A stretch of 37,447 nucleotides of DNA from CAYGZM01 sp964354365. GTDB taxonomy: Bacteria; Planctomycetota; Phycisphaerae; Sedimentisphaerales; Anaerobacaceae. The notes below the pieces were generated by a model. The model saw only the letters and a list, made by a program, of their open reading frames with translations, was not told the DNA's origin and did no database searches. The DNA is taken from contig CAYGZM010000022.1 of the NCBI GenBank assembly GCA_964354365.1, positions 1 through 37,447 on the forward strand, read 5' to 3'. Of the stretch, positions 25,361-32,429 are shown one piece after another. Both the position numbers and the translations under genes were made by a program. Positions within the stretch are counted from its first letter, which is position 1. Every line of letters starts with the position of its first letter.

Positions 25361-26217
25361 TGAGTCTATCGGGACAATATCCCACAGTGAGATTGCTGGG
25401 GGTCGATTTGTTCGCCTTGACGATGTCCGAGGTGCTAAATATCTGCATCGATCATATCGCCAATAGGCGCAGACTTCTGATAGGCGTCGTAAACGTGGCC
25501 AAAATTGTCAATGTCAGGAAAGATCGGGCGCTTCGTGCGGCTTTGGACGAAGCCGATATAGTATTGGCCGACGGCGCCCCGATTGTCTGGCTCTCCCGGA
25601 TGGTGGGACGACCTCTGCCGGAGAGGGTTGCCGGAATTGACATTATGTTCGAGCTTCTAAGAGAAGCAAATAGCAGGAGCTATGGGATATATTTTCTTGG
25701 AGCAAAGCCAGCGGTTGTGGAAGAGGTTGTGGATGCGGTGCAGAGAGATTACCCGGGTGTTCGCATCGCGGGATACAGGGACGGGTATTTCAGCGAGCAG
25801 GAAGAGCAAAGCATTGCCGAAGAGATAAAGAGCAGTCGAGCGGATATTCTCTTTGTGGCGATCAGCCCGCCTAAGAAAGAGATTTTTCTGGGAAAATGGC
25901 GGGAGTTTATGGACGTTCCGATTTGCCACGGAGTGGGGGGCAGTTTCGACGTGGTTGCCGGCGTTGCCAGGCGTGCGCCGGTCTGGATGCAAAAATGCGG
26001 CCTGGAATGGCTGTACAGACTTATCCAGGAACCACGACGAATGTGGAAGAGGTACCTTGTTACAAATACGAAGTTCATCATGCTGTGCTTAGGAGAAGTT
26101 ACCAAGGCGCTGCTCGGCAGATTTTTCGGCAAGGGTGTGCGTGCCGCCGACACCAGGATCGAAGACCGGCAAAATGAGCCGAAAAAGAGCGCAGCAACGG
26201 CGGGGCATAAGCGATGA
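25360..26217 (+). CDS. WecB/TagA/CpsF family glycosyltransferase
   Basis: 285 residues from the ATG at 25360, which overlaps the previous stop by one base and has GGAGGT at 25351-25356 as ribosome site. The family motifs are in order: LLIGVVNVAKIVNVRKD, DIVLADGAPIVWLSRMVG, LPERVAGIDIMFELL, DILFVAISPPKKEIFL and CHGVGGSFDVVAG. WecB/TagA/CpsF enzymes add N-acetylmannosaminuronic acid or a related sugar to a lipid-linked intermediate. The C-terminal WLYRLIQEPRRMWKRYL is the usual membrane-docking end. The last four bases overlap the exosortase fusion gene (ATGA). Confidence 0.93.
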   Translation: MSLSGQYPTVRLLGVDLFALTMSEVLNICIDHIANRRRLLIGVVNVAKIVNVRKDRALRAALDEADIVLADGAPIVWLSRMVGRPLPERVAGIDIMFELLREANSRSYGIYFLGAKPAVVEEVVDAVQRDYPGVRIAGYRDGYFSEQEEQSIAEEIKSSRADILFVAISPPKKEIFLGKWREFMDVPICHGVGGSFDVVAGVARRAPVWMQKCGLEWLYRLIQEPRRMWKRYLVTNTKFIMLCLGEVTKALLGRFFGKGVRAADTRIEDRQNEPKKSAATAGHKR

Positions 26218-28232
26218 GTGTCCGCAAGACAATGAAAGCCATCATACTTGCCAGCGGCTGTGACTTTGGGCGATCCGAGCTCACCGCCGGCGTGCCGACC
26301 GCGCTATGGCCGGTGGCGGGCAAACCGGCCCTGGAGCGACTGCTGGACTCCCTGGCCGAGCAGGAAATAGCAGAGGCGGTCGTCTGTTCCAACGGGCGGA
26401 GCCCGATGCTGGCCGAATCGGTCCATGTCCCCCTGCTTTCTTGCCAGAGCAGGAAATGGGGACCGATGAAAGTGGAATTCCGTGGTGAAATCCTGCCGGT
26501 AGGGACCGCGGGGGCTATTCGTGATGCCGCACGTGGCGACAACGAGTCCGTGTTCTTGGTGTTTCCCGCGGCAATTGTATGTCCCCCGATGGTAGAGGCT
26601 CTGTTGAACGCCCACCACGAGGGCGAATCTGACTTGACCGTGATGTTCAATCCGGGGTGTGGAAGCGGCCAGGCAGTTGGAGATGCCTGCGGCATCTATG
26701 TTTGCAGCGGCAGCGTTCTCGAGCATATTCCAAAGGCGGGCTATTTTGACATCAAGGAAGGCTTGATCCCTGAGATGCTGCGGGTCGGAAAGACCATTCA
26801 CGCGGCGGTGCTGCCGAATCACGCCGGAAATTTTCGAGATTGGCGGGAATACCTGAACGCCATTGGCAATTACCTTCAGAATGGCGCAGTGCCCGATACA
26901 GACCTGCAAAACTGCGAACGAGAAGATTTGCAGAACGTATGGATTGCAGCCCAAGCCAAAGTGCATCCGGCAGCGAGGGTCTGTGAACCTGTGATCATTA
27001 TGGACGGCGCCGGCGTCGCCGACGGAGCGGTTATCATCGGGCCGGCTGTGCTGGGAAGAAATGTCAGTGTTGGCAGGGACGCGGTAGTAGTAGGCAGTGT
27101 AATTTGGGACGGTGCGCAATTGGGTCCGAATTGCCGGGTTCAGCGATGTCTGATTGGACGTGGGGCAGTTGTCCGGCGCAACGCCGTCCTGGAAGAAGAA
27201 TCCGTATCATTCAGACGGGAGGGAGTCTTGATGGGTTCGATAAAGAGCATTTCAGAAGCTGCAAGAAAGATGATGGGCGGACTGAAGCCGCGGTTCACTA
27301 AAATCGGTAAAAGAATGCCGAATTGGGCCCCCCTGCGGCTAAGCCACAAGAAGGGGGGGGCAAAGAGGCCCACCGTCATTTTCGCAGTGAGCCTTTTGCT
27401 GATTGCCTTTCTTTGGTCCTATTGGCCGGAGCTCACGGACCTTTGGCGCTTGTGGCAGCGCAACGACGAATACTCTTCGGGTCTTCTGGTCCCTTTTCTC
27501 GCGGTTTACGTGTTATGGACTCGGCGTCACGACCTCGCTCGGTGCGAGATAAGGCCTTCGGTTTTGTGGGGCCTGCTTGCTTTCCTGGGGGCACAGGCGT
27601 TCAGGCAGTTCGGGCTGTTCTTCAGGTATGACTCTGCGGAGAGATTGTCCATAGTTCTGAGTCTGGGGGCGCTGGTATTGTTGCTGTTTGGCTGGCGGAT
27701 TCTGGGCAAAGCATTCACCACACTGTTGTTCCTGTTTCTGATGGTGCCCTGGCCCGTAGGGCTTCAGGGCGCTATTGCTCTGCCCCTGCAGCGCTGGGCC
27801 ACCTCGTCCGCGGTATTCTGTCTTGAGACGGCCGGGTACGACGTTGTGCAGCACGTCAACGTCATAGATATAGAAGGGACGCGTATTGAGGTCGCCTGGG
27901 CCTGTAACGGCTTGAGAATGATTACCGCCTTCTTTGTGATTAGCGGGCTGGTTGTGCTATTGGTCAGGCGAGCATGGTGGGAGAAGCTCCTGGTCCTTGC
28001 TTCGAGCCTGCCTGTGGCGCTGCTCTGCAACACGGTCCGGCTGACGATCACGGCAGTAGCTTTTACGATGATTGAGGGCGAGCTGTGGGACGAGATATTC
28101 CACGATTTTGGCGGCTATGCAATGATGCCATTGGCGATTGCGATGGTGGTTGCCGAGCTTTGGCTTCTGAGGAAACTTACGACGGCTCCGACGCAACAGG
28201 AAGCCATCGTAATTACACGGCAAGATGCGTAA
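26214..28232 (+). CDS. Nucleotidyltransferase-like/hexapeptide module fused to exosortase
   Basis: 672 residues in one uninterrupted frame. Residues 7-235 resemble a sugar-phosphate nucleotidyltransferase, but the signature is altered: ILASGCDFGRSELTAG replaces the LAxGxGTRL motif and the following Pro-Lys is PTALWP, so activity is doubtful. Residues 240-335 are left-handed beta-helix hexapeptides (VIIGPAVLGRNVSVGRDAVV). A basic linker (335-385) contains a palindrome and a G8 tract. Residues 385-660 are an exosortase with about seven membrane spans and the catalytic triad Cys564 (WACNGLR), Arg609 (LLCNTVRLT) and His630 (IFHDFGGY). Exosortases cleave C-terminal sorting signals of the PEP-CTERM type. 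A cytoplasmic fused sugar-nucleotide-like module is unusual and could couple sorting to glycan supply. Confidence 0.88.
   Translation: MSVRKTMKAIILASGCDFGRSELTAGVPTALWPVAGKPALERLLDSLAEQEIAEAVVCSNGRSPMLAESVHVPLLSCQSRKWGPMKVEFRGEILPVGTAGAIRDAARGDNESVFLVFPAAIVCPPMVEALLNAHHEGESDLTVMFNPGCGSGQAVGDACGIYVCSGSVLEHIPKAGYFDIKEGLIPEMLRVGKTIHAAVLPNHAGNFRDWREYLNAIGNYLQNGAVPDTDLQNCEREDLQNVWIAAQAKVHPAARVCEPVIIMDGAGVADGAVIIGPAVLGRNVSVGRDAVVVGSVIWDGAQLGPNCRVQRCLIGRGAVVRRNAVLEEESVSFRREGVLMGSIKSISEAARKMMGGLKPRFTKIGKRMPNWAPLRLSHKKGGAKRPTVIFAVSLLLIAFLWSYWPELTDLWRLWQRNDEYSSGLLVPFLAVYVLWTRRHDLARCEIRPSVLWGLLAFLGAQAFRQFGLFFRYDSAERLSIVLSLGALVLLLFGWRILGKAFTTLLFLFLMVPWPVGLQGAIALPLQRWATSSAVFCLETAGYDVVQHVNVIDIEGTRIEVAWACNGLRMITAFFVISGLVVLLVRRAWWEKLLVLASSLPVALLCNTVRLTITAVAFTMIEGELWDEIFHDFGGYAMMPLAIAMVVAELWLLRKLTTAPTQQEAIVITRQDA
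27325..27361 (+). repeat. Palindrome and G8 tract at the fusion junction
   Basis: GCCCCCC at 27327-27333 pairs with GGGGGGC at 27355-27361. Between them is TGCGGCTAAGCCACAAGAA, with a small GGCT/AGCC hairpin. The tract of eight G (27353-27360) is read AAG GGG GGG G. It lies exactly between the hexapeptide module and the first exosortase membrane span. Confidence 0.7.
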
Positions 28233-28254
28233 TCCTTATTAGGAGAATGAAGAA

Positions 28255-30570
28255 ATGAATAATCTCGAGAAATATCTCGATCGGGTAATTGTGCAGAACT
28301 CCGCCAATTTTGAACCTCCGGCGCAGAGACCGCCCGATTTTGCCCCCGATGAACCGATGGCAAGCATAACCAGCGCCGTACGCCGGCGCTGGTATATTGT
28401 GCTGTTGACGTTTCTGGTGTTGTGCTCGATTGGAATCCCGGCGATTTGGTTGCGCATAGAACGATCCTACATAGTAACAGGCGCAATAAGGGTTGATCCT
28501 ATAATACCGAATATCCTGACCGGCACAGCGGACCGTGGGGACATATCAAACTATCAGAGCTTCATGTACACCCAGGCCAGGATGGTTACGAGCCCCCAGG
28601 TGGTGCAGAAGGTGGCAGACGATTTGGCCAACAAGGGATTGACGTTCTTTGCGGACCGTACGAACACGCTGGTTGCGAGATTGAGCCGCAAGCTCGGTCT
28701 CAAAAAGGCGGAGCCTGAGCCGGCAGCCGTCCTGAAGCAGGCGATACTGGACGGGATCATAACGGCTGAGCCGCTCCGCAGGGGAGAGTTCATTGAAGTG
28801 ACAATGACGTGGGCCAACAAGGAAGAGGCCAAGAGGATTGTCGATGCCGTCATCCGGAACTACAAGGAGATTGAGGTCACAAACGCTACGGACCAAGAGG
28901 AGGGAGACCTGGCTCTGCTCGAAAAAGAGCAGGGAGACCTCTCCAGCAAAATGAAGATTGATGGCGCCCAGATTGGTCAAATGGCGCAGGAGTACGGCTC
29001 CACGAAGCTGGCTGGCCGGTACGATATGAAGCTGACGCGAGTGGGCAATCTGTTGAGAACTCTTACTGAAGTCGAAGCAAGGCGTATCTACTTGCAGGCC
29101 CGGGTCAAGGTGCTGGATCCGAACGGGCAAGAGGCGGTCTCGCCGCAGGAGCGGGTGAGCATGCGAGAGGAGTACGTGAGCAAGGATCCGGGGGTGCAGG
29201 CCCGGACCACGAATATTGTCGCATTAGAGCAGGGGCTCATCATTGCCAAGCAAGATTTGGCTCCTGGCAACCCCCAAATCAAGCAAAAAGAGGAACTGTT
29301 GGAGGCGCTAAGAACGAGTCTTGAAGAGCAGAAGAAAAAGGCTCGTGAGAAGTTCGATGAGTTGATGAAAGACGAGACGGCGAATCTGAGCGACAAACAG
29401 CTAAGCGCCCTAAAAGCGGAGCTGGACCAAACACAGGCGCACGAGAACGAGCTTCGAGACTTGGTGTTGAAAGAAGATAAGCAGACTATCGATCTTGGCC
29501 AAAAGGAGCTGGCCATTCAGGGCTTGCAGGACCAGTTGGTACTCACCAAAGAGATGTATGACAGGATTACCAGACGTATTCAGGAATTTAAGATGGAACG
29601 CAAGCGCCCTGGACGTATTCTCAGCGGGTATGATGCCGACGTCGGCGGTATCGAGGACAAGCGGGCAAAATACACAGCGGCGCTTGTGCTTGGCTCTATC
29701 GCCTGCGGAATGTTGCTGGCTTTCCTCAGAGAGAAGGCCGACCGCAGTCTGCGCACGCCCGAGGACGTGGCCAGGCGCATTGGTCTGCGAATAATCGGGA
29801 CCACCACGAGCACGCATACGGTCAGGCCGGCCAGTCTTCCGGAACAAGTGGCCGGGGACTACCAGACTATCCGTGCGAATTTGGGTCTGCTCGACGGCGG
29901 TGGAATACCCAGGACTCTGGTTGTCACAAGTCCGGGGATGCAAGAGGGCAAGACCACTTTCGCCGTGAATTTGGCCATCAGTGTTTCAAAGTCCGGGAAG
30001 AAGGTTTTGCTTGTGGACGGCGACCTGAGGAACCCCTGCATTGCGTCTTTACTGGGCCTTCCAAAAGGATCGAGGGGTCTTCAGGATGTGCTCCTTGGGA
30101 AAAGGGCGCTTCACGAGGCCCTCTATTCCGTACCCTCCAGCGGCTTGGACGTTATCGCCGCCGATTCGCGCAATACAGACGACGCCTTTGAGCTGTTGGC
30201 CTCTTCAGTGACGGTCCAGCGGCTGAGCGAAATGGGCCAGGGGTATGACCACGTGATTATCGATACGCCGCCCGTGCTGGCCTTTGCCGACGCCCTTATA
30301 TGGGCGAAAGTCGCCGACGGGGTCATACTGACCTGCTTCGCGGGGCAAACCACGAGTCCCGACCTGAAAAAGGCGCAGAAACGCCTGGCTCAAATAAACG
30401 CCAATGTGCTTGGCACCGTTCTTAGCAACGTCGAGCTCGATGATAGTTATCATCCTTATGGCTACCACTACTACCCGCGAGGCGGTCGTTCGGATGCCCA
30501 TGCGAAGCGGGTTAAAAGCAAGCTGTTGCTTCCTATGAAAACGCCGGGACCCGAAGCCAGGAAATCCTGA
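28255..30570 (+). CDS. Wzc-like polysaccharide co-polymerase with tyrosine kinase domain
   Basis: 771 residues, with AGGAG at 28241-28245 nine bases before the ATG. Two membrane helices (about 46-66 and 473-491) flank a long, partly coiled-coil periplasmic region rich in Glu, Lys and Gln. The cytoplasmic kinase domain has Walker A within SPGMQEGKTTFAVNLA (about residue 560), Walker A' KVLLVDGDLRNP and Walker B DHVIIDTPPVL. The tail is Tyr-rich (SYHPYGYHYYPRGG), the expected autophosphorylation cluster. This is the fused Gram-negative architecture that sets chain length and export of capsule or EPS. It begins 22 bases after the exosortase fusion. Confidence 0.95.
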   Translation: MNNLEKYLDRVIVQNSANFEPPAQRPPDFAPDEPMASITSAVRRRWYIVLLTFLVLCSIGIPAIWLRIERSYIVTGAIRVDPIIPNILTGTADRGDISNYQSFMYTQARMVTSPQVVQKVADDLANKGLTFFADRTNTLVARLSRKLGLKKAEPEPAAVLKQAILDGIITAEPLRRGEFIEVTMTWANKEEAKRIVDAVIRNYKEIEVTNATDQEEGDLALLEKEQGDLSSKMKIDGAQIGQMAQEYGSTKLAGRYDMKLTRVGNLLRTLTEVEARRIYLQARVKVLDPNGQEAVSPQERVSMREEYVSKDPGVQARTTNIVALEQGLIIAKQDLAPGNPQIKQKEELLEALRTSLEEQKKKAREKFDELMKDETANLSDKQLSALKAELDQTQAHENELRDLVLKEDKQTIDLGQKELAIQGLQDQLVLTKEMYDRITRRIQEFKMERKRPGRILSGYDADVGGIEDKRAKYTAALVLGSIACGMLLAFLREKADRSLRTPEDVARRIGLRIIGTTTSTHTVRPASLPEQVAGDYQTIRANLGLLDGGGIPRTLVVTSPGMQEGKTTFAVNLAISVSKSGKKVLLVDGDLRNPCIASLLGLPKGSRGLQDVLLGKRALHEALYSVPSSGLDVIAADSRNTDDAFELLASSVTVQRLSEMGQGYDHVIIDTPPVLAFADALIWAKVADGVILTCFAGQTTSPDLKKAQKRLAQINANVLGTVLSNVELDDSYHPYGYHYYPRGGRSDAHAKRVKSKLLLPMKTPGPEARKS

Positions 30571-30605
30571 CGTTACAAAGGGAGTGGGATGCCTTTGGTG
30601 TACCC

Positions 30606-32396
30606 ATGAAGTTGGTTATCATACACAAGAACCGGAACCTATTGGCCGCCGACGGTGACGGTCTGCTCAGGTTTGCCATTTGCAGCGAGCCTATAGCCGG
30701 CGTTGTGCTCGACGGATTAAGCAGGGGCATGTCCCGGGATCACAGCGGGGTTTCCTCCTTGCGTTGTCTTACGGAACAGGGCCGCGGCACGACGATTTGT
30801 GCCGTTCCGAAGGATTGGGGCATCGAGCTGCGCACTAACCAAACGGCAGACATAGTATCTTATGCGGAAAGAATACCCTTATGTTCGGAGTTTCTGCGGA
30901 GAGCCAAACGAGATTCGTGGCTTGTTGTTTCCAATGGGCGATTTGCCGCACAGATCAATAATAAGCTGCTCGCGAGGATACTGGCCGGGATCCAGGCGGA
31001 CGTTGTGGCGGTCAATGCCGAGTCGGAACTGTTGGCGGCCCGCGAGAGAGTGCGCCTGACAGTTCAAGGCGAGGTTGCGGGTTTCCGCCGATTGTACGAT
31101 GATTCGGCGCAATTGTCGTCTCTTCCCTTTGACTGGCCTCACCACCTTTTTATCAGGGGCGGTATTCTTGAGAGGGTGGTGGAAGATCAGGCCCTGCCTG
31201 AGTCGTTCTCTGCCTTCTTGGATCAGTGTCGATCCGGTGGTTTGACGCTTCAGTCATTCGATGTAGCCGGGACCGCTCTCGACATGGAGACCGAGGCCGG
31301 ATTGCTGAGCCTTTGCGGCGCAGGCGTCAACCGGCTGCCTTTGGACTCTCGCACACGCATCGAGCTCGATACCGGATACTGGATACTCGATGCTCGCACG
31401 CAGCCCCGACGAGAATCGAGAATCGAGAATCGAGGCTCGAGTGACGAGGCAGGCCGGGAGCCAAGACTCGCAGGGAAAGTCCTGTTGGGAAAGGATGTTC
31501 ATATCGGTCCGGATGTGGTCGTGGTCGGACCGACCATTATTGGTGATAATGCCAGGGTTGAACGGGGAGCAGTCATAGAATCAGCAATCATCGGACCGCG
31601 AGTCCACGTGCCCCGGAATCAACTGGTGCGGGCTTGTGTCGTAAGGGGACCCGGCTTCCGGGTGAAAGGACAGGCCGAATCCAAGGGTAGCGCTTCAAAG
31701 CAAATCCCCGACCATAAGATGGAATTCGAATGCCGGGGATTTGCAGTCCGCCAACGGCGGATTTTTCGCAGTTGGAGGGCGTTTTCTTATGCAAGATGCT
31801 TCAAGCGAATTCTTGATACTCTTGCTGCGGTGATTGTGTTGGCGTTGTTTGCCCCCGTGATGCCTCTTATCGCACTGGCGATAAAACTGACTTCGCCCGG
31901 CCCGGTATTCTACCAAGACAAGCGTCAGGGATTGCACGGAAAGACATTCAACTGCCTGAAGTTCAGGACAATGCGCATAGGTTCCGACAGGATACAGGAG
32001 AAGCTGCGAATCGTCAGCCAGGTGGACGGTCCGCAGTTCAAAATCAAGAACGATCCGAGAATAAGCACCGTTGGCAGATTCCTGCGGGATACGTACATCG
32101 ACGAAATACCTCAATTCCTCAATGTTCTGCTTGGCCAGATGAGCGTCGTTGGTCCAAGGCCGTCTCCAGAATCGGAAAACACGTTGTGTCCGTCCTGGCG
32201 CGACGCCCGGTTGTCGGTGCGCCCCGGAATAACGGGACTCTGGCAGGTTTGCCGGACGCGCAAACCTGAGCAGGACTTTCAGGAATGGATTCATTATGAC
32301 ACCGAGTATGTCAGGAAGCTGTCGCTGGGGATGGACTTGTGGATATGCCGCCGGACAATTCGGAATATGGTTGAGAGTTTCATCGGTCAGTTCTGA
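30606..32396 (+). CDS. Nucleotidyltransferase-like/hexapeptide module fused to priming sugar-phosphate transferase
   Basis: 596 residues. Residues 1-250 form an alpha/beta domain with weak similarity to sugar nucleotidyltransferases (VVSNGRFAAQINNKLLARIL and ADVVAVNAESE) but without the catalytic signature. About 275-345 are hexapeptide repeats (VVVGPTIIGDNARVERGAVI). A palindrome-filled linker leads to residues 398-596, a bacterial sugar transferase: one membrane helix in FKRILDTLAAVIVLALFAPV, then SPGPVFYQDKRQG, CLKFRTMR, DEIPQFLNVLLGQMSVVGPR and RPGITGLWQV. The enzyme moves a sugar-phosphate from a nucleotide sugar to undecaprenyl phosphate, starting each repeat unit. The build matches the exosortase fusion at 26214. 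Whether the N-terminal module binds donor or regulates is unknown. Confidence 0.88.
   Translation: MKLVIIHKNRNLLAADGDGLLRFAICSEPIAGVVLDGLSRGMSRDHSGVSSLRCLTEQGRGTTICAVPKDWGIELRTNQTADIVSYAERIPLCSEFLRRAKRDSWLVVSNGRFAAQINNKLLARILAGIQADVVAVNAESELLAARERVRLTVQGEVAGFRRLYDDSAQLSSLPFDWPHHLFIRGGILERVVEDQALPESFSAFLDQCRSGGLTLQSFDVAGTALDMETEAGLLSLCGAGVNRLPLDSRTRIELDTGYWILDARTQPRRESRIENRGSSDEAGREPRLAGKVLLGKDVHIGPDVVVVGPTIIGDNARVERGAVIESAIIGPRVHVPRNQLVRACVVRGPGFRVKGQAESKGSASKQIPDHKMEFECRGFAVRQRRIFRSWRAFSYARCFKRILDTLAAVIVLALFAPVMPLIALAIKLTSPGPVFYQDKRQGLHGKTFNCLKFRTMRIGSDRIQEKLRIVSQVDGPQFKIKNDPRISTVGRFLRDTYIDEIPQFLNVLLGQMSVVGPRPSPESENTLCPSWRDARLSVRPGITGLWQVCRTRKPEQDFQEWIHYDTEYVRKLSLGMDLWICRRTIRNMVESFIGQF
31374..31440 (+). 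repeat. In-frame heptanucleotide repeats
   Basis: GGATACT twice (31374-31387) then CGATGCT, and further on GAGAATC three times (31411-31431) followed by GAGGCTC (31432-31438). They are translated in frame between the N-terminal domain and the hexapeptide repeats. The unit is seven bases, so a change of one copy would shift the frame. Confidence 0.75.
31649..31761 (+). repeat. Cluster of three palindromes in the interdomain linker
   Basis: ACCCGG-CTT-CCGGGT at 31649-31663. An 11-bp perfect inverted repeat, GCAAATCCCCG at 31700-31710 and CGGGGATTTGC at 31734-31744. TCCGCC-AAC-GGCGGA at 31747-31761. All are translated in frame between the hexapeptide repeats and the sugar-transferase membrane helix. 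Confidence 0.75.
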
Positions 32397-32429
32397 AAAT
32401 CATCGTATATGGACAAGAAAGGACGAGCA

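Noticed and set aside
31374..31440. CRISPR-like array
   Set aside because: The units are seven bases in direct tandem without spacers, and no cas genes are in the window.
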